From Actinomycetota bacterium (GTDB lineage: Bacteria > Actinomycetota > Thermoleophilia > Solirubrobacterales > 70-9), in assembly GCA_018268695.1 (NCBI GenBank), contig JAFDWD010000857.1:1-7448 (forward strand): a DNA stretch of 7,448 nucleotides, written 5' to 3'. The notes below the pieces were generated by a model. It saw only the letters and a program-made list of their open reading frames with translations, was not told where the DNA came from and searched no databases. The position numbers and the translations under genes are program-made. This document shows positions 1-4,492 of the stretch, piece by piece. The first letter of the stretch is position 1, and the number at the start of each line of letters is the position of its first letter.

Positions 1-74
1 ATGAAGAGCGCGCTGACGTAGGTGGCGATGTCGTTGCGCGAGAGGGCGAGCGGCAGGAGCGCGAGCGAGGTCAT
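1..74 (-). CDS. yggT: YggT-family small membrane protein, N-terminal fragment
   Basis: Only the first 24 full codons are visible; the gene runs off the left edge. The ATG at 74..72 overlaps the proC stop (ATGA, 4 bp), which suggests translational coupling. The visible start reads MTSLALLPLALSRNDIATYV followed by SALF: a short hydrophobic lead, then a segment resembling the start of actinobacterial YggT proteins. These are small integral membrane proteins of unclear function usually encoded next to sepF, proC and divIVA. Position directly after proC supports the name more than the short sequence does. A YggT role in cell-envelope or division processes is family context and is not shown here. 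Confidence 0.6.
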   Translation of the reverse strand, partial: MTSLALLPLALSRNDIATYVSALF

Positions 75-808
75 CCGCGCATCCTCCTCAGCGAGCCGTC
101 GACGGCGGCGACGAAGGCGGCCCGCGCGCCGAGGCGATCGAGTTCCTTGAGGCCCGCCTCGGTGCTGCCGCCCGGCGAGGCGACCGCGCGGCGGACGTCG
201 GCGGGATGGCGGCGGCGCAGCAGCTCGGCGGTGCCGGCCGCCGTCTCGACCACCAGCTCCCGGGCCAGCTCCGGATCGAGGCCGTCGTCGGCCCCGGCGT
301 CGCCGATCGCTTCCACCGCCAGTGCGAGGTAGGCCGGCGCGCAGCCCATCACCGCGGTGGCGGCGTCGAAGTCCTTCTCCTCGATCTCGACCACGTGGGC
401 GATCGACTCGAGCGTGCCGCGGACCTCCGGTGAGGAGTCGCCGGCGACACAGATCACGCCCTGGCGCACCTCGACGCCGACGTTCGGCATCGTCCGCAGG
501 ATCCGCGCCTCCGGGAGGGCGGCCCGCAGGCGCTCCAGCGGGGTAGCGGCGAGCACCGACACGACCTCCTTGGCCGCTCCGATCGACGGGGCGACGGAGT
601 CGAGCGCGGCGGGCTTGACGGCGAGGACGACGACGTCGGCGCGCGCGGCGACCTCCTGGTTGGGGAGCGCCTCCCCGCCGAGCTCCTCGGCGAGCGCCGC
701 CGCCCGTCCCGAGCCAGAATCGGAGAAGAGCATCCCGTCCACCTCGCCCGCGAGCCCGCGGGCGATCGCCGCCGCCATGCTTCCCGATCCGACGAAGCCG
801 ATGATCAC
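71..808 (-). CDS. proC: Pyrroline-5-carboxylate reductase (ProC)
   Basis: Catalyses the last step of proline synthesis, NAD(P)H-dependent reduction of pyrroline-5-carboxylate, in the cytosol. With the GTG start at 808 the protein is 245 aa, slightly shorter than the usual 260-270. The N-terminal Rossmann motif is IIGFVGSGSMAAAIARGL (residues 2-19), followed by VLAVKP (61-66) and RTMPNVGVEVRQG (105-117). The C-terminal dimer domain carries the ProC signature around SPGGSTEAGLKELDR (211-225). The usual SGSGPAY stretch reads MGCAPAY (154-160), a mild substitution. The frame stays open upstream to 961, but that 51-residue extension is Arg/Pro-rich, runs through a hairpin and precedes the dinucleotide-binding fold, so I reject it. 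No good ribosome-binding site stands before the GTG; a TAATCT box (plus-strand 816..821) ends 7 nt before it, so the transcript may be leaderless. The stop overlaps the yggT start. Confidence 0.92.
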   Translation of the reverse strand: MIIGFVGSGSMAAAIARGLAGEVDGMLFSDSGSGRAAALAEELGGEALPNQEVAARADVVVLAVKPAALDSVAPSIGAAKEVVSVLAATPLERLRAALPEARILRTMPNVGVEVRQGVICVAGDSSPEVRGTLESIAHVVEIEEKDFDAATAVMGCAPAYLALAVEAIGDAGADDGLDPELARELVVETAAGTAELLRRRHPADVRRAVASPGGSTEAGLKELDRLGARAAFVAAVDGSLRRMRG

Positions 809-815
809 GGGGTCC

Positions 816-821
816 AGATTA
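816..821 (-). promoter_or_regulatory. Possible -10 box of proC (TAATCT)
   Basis: On the minus strand TAATCT is followed by GGACCCC and then the GTG start of proC. This spacing would place the transcription start at or next to the start codon, as in the leaderless genes common in Actinomycetota. I see no convincing -35 hexamer 16-19 bp upstream, so this is only a suggestion. Confidence 0.3.
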
Positions 822-875
822 CTTCCGGGCGGTTGCGGGGCGGTGTTGTGCCGGCGGTTGCGGCCGTCCGAGAGG

Positions 876-935
876 CGTCCTGGGCGTCTCATGGAGGTCC
901 TGGCAGGCTGTGACCTCCATGAGACACCCAGGACG
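876..935 (+). repeat. 60-bp hairpin A: 24-bp arms, 12-nt loop
   Basis: The left arm (876..899) and right arm (912..935) are complementary at 23 of 24 positions, and the one exception (plus-strand C/A at 885/926) becomes a G-T wobble on the minus strand. The loop (900..911) is CTGGCAGGCTGT. The loop and the innermost stem bases match hairpin B (1321..1380) read on the opposite strand, while the outer stems do not. No T-run follows on either strand, so it is not a textbook intrinsic terminator, although a 24-bp stem could still terminate or stabilise RNA. It lies 67 bp upstream of the proC start. It could be a REP-like palindrome, a terminator or a structured-RNA element. Confidence 0.85.
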
Positions 936-986
936 TGAGGGGTTCGTGGGAGAGGCGGCACAGGGACGTGAGGAAGTCGGACCTAC

Positions 987-1067
987 GTGACGGTCCCGTT
1001 AGGTTCCGGGGCCTCGTCACGGTGGGTGTGGAGCTTTACCGTCGCATGGGGACGGTTTCTCTCCACA
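987..1067. other. Two adjacent stem-loops
   Basis: The first stem (987..1020) has GTGACG paired with CGTCAC, and inside it CCC paired with GGG. The second (1027..1067) is two-tiered: TGTGGAG (1027..1033) pairs with CTCCACA (1061..1067), then a symmetric 4x4 internal loop (CTTT/TTCT), then ACCGTC (1038..1043) pairs with GACGGT (1051..1056) around the loop GCATGGG. The internal-loop architecture looks more like folded RNA than a simple terminator. The strand and any transcription are unknown. Confidence 0.5.
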
Positions 1068-1089
1068 GCAAAGTCCTGAGCGGTGGGTC

Positions 1090-1282
1090 CGTGACGAAGA
1101 CGCCGGGAACTCCACGCTCCCTTGCGCCTTTCGTCCCTTTCCGTGGCCTTCGGTGAGGGTTCCGCCGTACCCTGGGGAGCGCGGGCGACCTTGGTGAACC
1201 TATTGATAACGCAGGTCGCCCGCGCTCGGTCGGTGTCGGGAAAGGCGCACGTAAGCGTGGAGTTCGTGGCGTCTCCCGCACG
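1090..1282. repeat. Long nested imperfect inverted repeat (193 bp)
   Basis: The sequence at 1098..1131 is the reverse complement of 1241..1274 at 29 of 34 positions, with one further G-T wobble on the plus strand. The longest shared runs are AGCGTGGAGTTC, AAAGGCGCA and GGCGTCT. CGTG (1090..1093) and CACG (1279..1282) extend the pairing outward. Inside lie a 5-bp stem AGGGT/ACCCT (1156..1173) and the perfect 15-bp hairpin at 1177..1227. A transcript would form a long rod with an asymmetric central bulge (45 nt on one side, 13 on the other) and a capped apical stem. As DNA it would look like a 177-bp MITE-type element with 34-bp terminal inverted repeats. I see no clear target-site duplication. 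The pairing itself is certain; the interpretation is open. Confidence 0.7.
1177..1227. repeat. Perfect 15-bp hairpin with 21-nt loop
   Basis: GAGCGCGGGCGACCT (1177..1191) is exactly complementary to AGGTCGCCCGCGCTC (1213..1227). The loop (1192..1212) is AT-richer than its surroundings and contains TATTGATAAC. The hairpin is nested, slightly off-centre, inside the larger inverted repeat. No T-run follows on either strand. Confidence 0.75.
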
Positions 1283-1320
1283 TCTCACGGGACGGCGTCG
1301 GACTTCCGACACTCCTTCAT

Positions 1321-1380
1321 AACCCGGCCGTCCCGGCCACGGCCACAGCCTGCCCGGGCCGTGGCCGGGACGGCCGGGTT
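1321..1380 (-). terminator. 60-bp hairpin B: perfect 24-bp arms, 12-nt loop
   Basis: The arms 1321..1344 and 1357..1380 are perfectly complementary over 24 bp and very GC-rich, ending in AACCC/GGGTT. On the minus strand the 12-nt loop reads CGGGCAGGCTGT, 11 of 12 identical to the loop of hairpin A. It lies 55 bp beyond the DUF5996 stop, where a terminator would be expected. There is no T-run, so the terminator call rests on position and stem strength. It may instead belong, with hairpin A, to a palindromic repeat family. Confidence 0.55.
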
Positions 1381-1435
1381 CGCCGCAGGCTCTTGCGTCC
1401 CTTCCCCCGGGCGCCGGCTTCCCCCGGCCCCGTCC

Positions 1436-2353
1436 CTACGCCACCGGCGGCGGCTTGCTTTCCGCCGTCGCGGCCAGCGCCGGGTCCCAGCCGCAGGTCG
1501 CACAGGCGTGGGCGAAGGCGGAGCGGGCGAAATCGAGGGCGCGAGCGTGCGGGTCATCGGCCTTCACGACGTCCTCCCACTCGAGCACGTACTCGCCAAG
1601 GTCGCCGTCCCAGCGGGAGCCGGGGACGCCGAGGTCGGCTTCGGAGAAGCCGGGATTGGCCGGGTGGGCGTAGGCGTAGAAGGCGGCGCCGCCGTGCTTG
1701 GGATCGCCGGGCCACCAGCCGACCGCGACCTCCTGGGCGTCCATCGCGTTGCGCATGATGAAGTCGTCGGCGGGCGGCTTGGCCGGGTCGCCGGAGAAGA
1801 GGTTGACGGCGAGGTCGAAGGAGCCCCACCAGGCGTTGACCGGGGTCGAGCGGCCGCGCCAGGGCGCCCGGAACGCCGCCAGGACCTGGCTCGCACGGGT
1901 CGCCATGCGGAAGTAGGTGCCGACCGCCTGCTCGTCGTAGGTGGCGCGCTCGGTGTCGGCGTCGAGCGGCGTCGTCCAGGCGACCTCCTGCGGTTCGGGG
2001 TCGATCTTCGCCTCCCCCGCCACGTCGGCGATCGCCTTCAGGAGATCGCGGGTGACCTCGCCGACGGCCCGGTTCGGGACCAATGGCACCACGCGACGAT
2101 CGCCGTCGGTGGTTTCGACGAAGGTCTCGTGGCGGTGCAGGTCGAGGGCGACGACGAAGGCACCGTTCCCGTCGGGGGTCGGTAGCGGCGCCGTCTCCCA
2201 ACCCCGCGCGGTCAGGCGCAGGGCAGCGTGTTGGAGCTGCGGCTCGGGCGGCGCGAGTTCAGCGGCGAGCTTGCCCAGGACCTGCGTATGGGCGTGCAGG
2301 GTGTCGCACGTCGCGCTCCACTCCGGGTAGGAGATGGAAGGCCAGACCGTCAA
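1436..2353 (-). CDS. DUF5996-family protein, function unknown
   Basis: A 305-aa protein without signal peptide or membrane segment, so probably cytosolic. It resembles the DUF5996 family: WPSISYPEW (4-12) and TLHAHTQVLGK (18-28) at the N terminus, WWGSFDLAVNLFSG (175-188) in the middle, then VGWWPGD (211-217) and AFYAYAHP (224-231). The many conserved Trp, His and Asp residues hint at a ligand- or metal-binding pocket, but no activity is known to me. The start is TTG at 2353..2351. It overlaps the sepF stop (TTGA, 4 bp) and puts the conserved WPS motif right after the initiator, as expected for the family. Expression is therefore probably coupled to sepF. The C-terminal tail after about residue 292 is Ala/Pro-rich and probably disordered. 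DUF5996 is not a usual member of this cluster, so it may be a later insertion. Confidence 0.85.
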   Translation of the reverse strand: MTVWPSISYPEWSATCDTLHAHTQVLGKLAAELAPPEPQLQHAALRLTARGWETAPLPTPDGNGAFVVALDLHRHETFVETTDGDRRVVPLVPNRAVGEVTRDLLKAIADVAGEAKIDPEPQEVAWTTPLDADTERATYDEQAVGTYFRMATRASQVLAAFRAPWRGRSTPVNAWWGSFDLAVNLFSGDPAKPPADDFIMRNAMDAQEVAVGWWPGDPKHGGAAFYAYAHPANPGFSEADLGVPGSRWDGDLGEYVLEWEDVVKADDPHARALDFARSAFAHACATCGWDPALAATAESKPPPVA

Positions 2354-2925
2354 GACTGGTTGAAGAAGCCCTTGTCGAGCAGGCGGGCTTTTTCCTCCGC
2401 CGAGACCTCGACGTTGCGCGGGGTCAGCAGGAACATTTTCTCGGCGATCCGCTGCATGCCGCCGTCGAGCGCGTAGGTGAGGCCCGAGCAGAAGTCGATC
2501 AGGCGTTTGGACAGCTCGTGGTCGGCCGTCTGCAGGTTCAGGATCACCGGCACCTGGCGTTTGAACTGGTCGGCCACCTGCTGGGCGTCGTTGAAGTTAC
2601 GCGGGATGACCAGGTGGACCTGGACGTCGCCGCCGAGGCCGCCACCGCCGCCGTTGTCGACCGGGCGCAGGGTGCGCGTCCGGCTGGCGGCGATCGGTTC
2701 GTCGTCGCCGAAGATGTCGTCGATCTCGTCGCGACGGGCGCGGCGCGAGGTCGGCAGCCGGCGGACCGAGGCCGGTTCACGATCCCGCTCCCGCTCGCGG
2801 CGCGATTCGTAGGCTTCTTCCGTGCCGGTTTCCGGTTCGAAGTCTTCTTCGTAGTCCGGGTAGTCGTGTTCCTCGGCGAGTCCGAAGTAGACAAGTGCTT
2901 TATGCCAGCTATCCCTCAAGGCCAT
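2350..2925 (-). CDS. sepF: Cell division protein SepF
   Basis: SepF links the FtsZ ring to the membrane and promotes Z-ring assembly. The 191-aa protein has the expected three parts. The N-terminal amphipathic stretch MALRDSWHKALVYFGLAEE (1-19) fits a membrane-binding helix. A charged acidic/arginine-rich linker with a Gly run runs to about residue 100. The conserved SepF core follows (about 101-169), with VHLVIPRNFNDAQQVADQFK (103-122), VILNLQTADHELSKRLIDF (127-145) and a Gly-containing turn (SGLTYALDGG, 147-156). It ends in GFFNQS, as in actinobacterial SepF. The ATG at 2925 is the only plausible start, because an in-frame TAA lies six codons upstream. No strong ribosome-binding site precedes it closely. 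The stop overlaps the TTG start of DUF5996. Confidence 0.95.
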   Translation of the reverse strand: MALRDSWHKALVYFGLAEEHDYPDYEEDFEPETGTEEAYESRRERERDREPASVRRLPTSRRARRDEIDDIFGDDEPIAASRTRTLRPVDNGGGGGLGGDVQVHLVIPRNFNDAQQVADQFKRQVPVILNLQTADHELSKRLIDFCSGLTYALDGGMQRIAEKMFLLTPRNVEVSAEEKARLLDKGFFNQS

Positions 2926-3016
2926 GACGCCTGTTTCGGCTTAAGAACGCCGACTCCTTTTGACGACTTTCGATGATGTTCTCGGTGGCCCCAGGTTAGC
3001 GCCGATTTGCGGCGAA
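2926..3016 (-). promoter_or_regulatory. Gap between yggS and sepF; possible regulatory region
   Basis: This is the widest gap between pgeF and DUF5996 (91 bp), so an internal sepF promoter is plausible. Right after the yggS stop is a small hairpin, CGCCG/CGGCG with a 5-nt loop (3000..3014), too weak to call a terminator. On the minus strand AAAAGGAG (plus 2954..2961) is a strong Shine-Dalgarno-like string, but it lies 28 nt before the sepF ATG with no start codon at proper spacing. I see no clear -10/-35 pair. Confidence 0.3.
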
Positions 3017-3652
3017 TCACACAAACAGCGCGGATCCCAGACGGATGATCGTCGCGCCCTCCTCGAGGGCGACCCGCCAGTCCTGGGAAGTACCCATCGA
3101 CAGTCTGGTCAAGCCGTTGGCCGCGGCCAGCTCGGCCAGACGGGCGAAGTGGGGACGCGAGGCCTCCGGGTCCTCCGAGAACGGCGGCATCGTCATCAGG
3201 CCGGAGACGCGTACCGGGCAGCGGGCGATGAAATCGGCGAGCGCCCCGGGCGCGACGCCGCCCTTCCCCTCCTCTTCGGCGACGTTGACCTCGACCAGGA
3301 CCTCGGTCTCCGGCGTGCCATGCCGGCCGAGCTGCTCCAGCGCCGAATCGGTGCCGACCGAGTGGATCAGCCGCACCAGCGGCAGGATCTGCTTGACCTT
3401 GCGGCTCTGCAGGTTGCCGATGAAGTCCCAGGTGAAATCGGCCCCGTAGGCGGCGTGCTTGGCGGCGAGGTCCTGCTGGCGGTTCTCGCCGACCAGGGTG
3501 ACCCCGGCCTCCGCCAGAGCCCCCATTTCCTCCAGCGGCACGTACTTACAGGCGACGAGGACCTCGGCACGGCCCGCCGCGGCCTCGGTGGCCTCCTGGA
3601 GGTTCGCGCGCACGCGGGCGGGGTCGATGTCGTGGAAGAGGGTGCGGGGCAC
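3017..3652 (-). CDS. yggS: YggS/PROSC-family PLP-binding homeostasis protein
   Basis: A cytosolic single-domain alanine-racemase-fold protein that binds pyridoxal 5'-phosphate and keeps vitamin B6 and amino-acid pools balanced. It has no known catalytic activity. The 211-aa sequence shows the PLP lysine in VLVACKYVP (Lys36), then GENRQQDL, WDFIGNLQSRKVK, LIHSVGTDSALEQL, VLVEVNVAEEEGKGG, GLMTMPPF and the phosphate-binding region LSMGTSQDW...ATIIRLGSALF. It is a little shorter than the common 225-235 aa, mainly at the ends. The GTG start at 3652 directly abuts the pgeF stop (TAG-GTG). It is supported by a GGGGAGG site 8 nt upstream, which lies inside the end of pgeF. Together these imply co-translation with pgeF. 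Confidence 0.95.
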   Translation of the reverse strand: MPRTLFHDIDPARVRANLQEATEAAAGRAEVLVACKYVPLEEMGALAEAGVTLVGENRQQDLAAKHAAYGADFTWDFIGNLQSRKVKQILPLVRLIHSVGTDSALEQLGRHGTPETEVLVEVNVAEEEGKGGVAPGALADFIARCPVRVSGLMTMPPFSEDPEASRPHFARLAELAAANGLTRLSMGTSQDWRVALEEGATIIRLGSALFV

Positions 3653-4423
3653 CTACGCCGCCTCCCCGCCCGGCTCGATCCAGGCCAGATTGCCCATGCG
3701 ACCGGTGACGCCCTTGTCACGGCGATGAGAGAAGAAGAGATCGGTCTCGCAGAAGGTGCAGAGCCCCGCCGTCTCGACCTCCTCGATCCCGGCGCGGGCG
3801 AGCAGCCGACGGGCCACCTCGGGCAGGTCGAGCATGCGGCCGTCGGCGATCCCGTCGCCGAGGACGGCGAACTGGTCGAGGACCTCGGGGCCGACCTCGA
3901 AGCAGCAGGGCCCGATTCCCGGGCCGATCGCGGCGGAGGTCGCCTCGACGGCGACGGCGCCGCGACCGATGATCCCGGCCGCGAGGCCGCGCCAGCCACA
4001 GTGGAGCATCGCCACGCCGCCCGGGCCCGCGAGCGCCACCGGCAGGCAGTCGGCGGTGAGCACGACGGGCGCCAGGCCGGGGCGCCGCACGACGTGCCAA
4101 TCGACCTCCTGAAGCGCCGTGCCGGGTTCCGCGTAGGGGCTCGGCTCCTGCGGCTCCTCGTGGACGGCGATGTCCGCCCCGTGGACCTGGAGGCCGATCT
4201 GCACGTTCCTGGGGTCGATCCCGACGGCGGCCGCCAGCCGCGCCCGGTTCTCGACCACCGAGACCTCGGCGTCCTCGGTGAGCACGCCGATGTTCAGCGA
4301 GTCGTAGGGCGCCTCCGAGACGCCGCCGACGCGCGAACCAAAGCCGACCCGCCCGGCCCCGCCACCCGCAGCCCCGAGCGTTACCTCGAGCCACCGCACC
4401 CCGTCCGTCTCACGCCACTCCAT
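3653..4423 (-). CDS. pgeF: PgeF/YfiH-type multicopper-oxidase-fold purine phosphorylase, peptidoglycan editing factor
   Basis: A member of the YfiH/YlmD/PgeF family (former laccase-domain proteins). Members are reported to phosphorolyse or deaminate purine nucleosides. E. coli PgeF limits mis-incorporation of serine into peptidoglycan. The 256-aa protein shows the family's zinc ligands: His81 in QVHG, Cys126 in TADCLPVAL and His141 in LHCGWRGLAAG. It also has FGSRVGGVS (28-36), DSLNIG (41-46), AIGPGIGPCCFEVG (165-178) and the C-terminal FFSHRRDKGVTGRMG (230-244). The chosen ATG is at 4423; a GTG 18 nt further upstream (4441) is an alternative with no better ribosome-binding site. Only GGGG lies close before the ATG. 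The gene ends exactly where yggS begins. A hairpin at 4450..4492 separates it from cca, so a promoter within or behind that region, or read-through, is needed. Confidence 0.93.
   Translation of the reverse strand: MEWRETDGVRWLEVTLGAAGGGAGRVGFGSRVGGVSEAPYDSLNIGVLTEDAEVSVVENRARLAAAVGIDPRNVQIGLQVHGADIAVHEEPQEPSPYAEPGTALQEVDWHVVRRPGLAPVVLTADCLPVALAGPGGVAMLHCGWRGLAAGIIGRGAVAVEATSAAIGPGIGPCCFEVGPEVLDQFAVLGDGIADGRMLDLPEVARRLLARAGIEEVETAGLCTFCETDLFFSHRRDKGVTGRMGNLAWIEPGGEAA
3661..3667 (-). promoter_or_regulatory. Ribosome-binding site of yggS, inside pgeF
   Basis: On the minus strand GGGGAGG is followed by an 8-nt spacer (CGGCGTAG) and the GTG of yggS. It lies within the last codons of pgeF and decides the yggS start. 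Confidence 0.7.
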
Positions 4424-4449
4424 GACCCCAGAGCCAAGCACATCATGTC

Positions 4450-4492
4450 GACGGGCCGAAAACCGGACTACCTGACGGGTTTTCGGCCCGTC
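4450..4492 (-). terminator. Hairpin at the end of cca (15-bp stem)
   Basis: GACGGGCCGAAAACC (4450..4464) is perfectly complementary to GGTTTTCGGCCCGTC (4478..4492), with a 13-nt loop. On the minus strand the stem begins inside the cca stop codon. It is followed by GACATGATG, not by a T-run. The position suggests a terminator or transcript-stabilising hairpin between cca and pgeF. It shows no loop similarity to the hairpins at 876..935 and 1321..1380. Confidence 0.6.

Larger units (their letters stand above)
809..1435. other. Hairpin-dense intergenic block without a convincing gene
   Basis: These 627 bp between the DUF5996 stop and the proC start hold no reading frame that resembles a protein. 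The longest frames are Arg/Pro-rich or lack a ribosome-binding site. Instead the block contains, in order, a 24-bp-arm hairpin (876..935), an imperfect stem (987..1020), a two-tier hairpin (1027..1067), a long nested inverted repeat (1090..1282), a small stem GTCGG-ACTT-CCGAC (1297..1310) and a second 24-bp-arm hairpin (1321..1380). A 10-bp direct repeat GGACGTGAGG occurs at 931..940 and 964..973. Read on the minus strand, the block would form a long leader for proC if there is read-through from DUF5996. It matches no riboswitch, tmRNA, RNase P or SRP RNA motif I could recognise. Confidence 0.8.

Noticed and set aside
809..961. N-terminal extension of proC to an upstream start at 961
   Set aside because: The extra 51 residues are Arg/Pro-rich, run through hairpin A and precede the Rossmann motif that normally begins a ProC protein.
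983..1312. 109-aa minus-strand reading frame in the intergenic block
   Set aside because: It crosses several inverted repeats, has Arg-rich composition and no ribosome-binding site, and resembles no protein family I know.
936..1320. tmRNA, RNase P RNA, SRP RNA, T-box or a known riboswitch
   Set aside because: I looked for hallmark motifs of these RNAs on both strands and did not find them.
876..1380. CRISPR array or tandem repeat cluster
   Set aside because: There are no regularly spaced direct repeats with unique spacers; the repeats are palindromic and of differing sequence.
876..1380. Integron attC-like site or insertion sequence ends
   Set aside because: attC sites have conserved RYYYAAC/GTTRRRY ends and variable loops, the opposite of what is seen; no transposase gene or clear target-site duplication is present (only a weak GAGG at 872..875 and 937..940).
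1361..2185. 274-aa plus-strand open frame antisense to DUF5996
   Set aside because: Low-complexity Gly/Val/Arg composition opposite a gene with recognisable family motifs; codon-position shadow.
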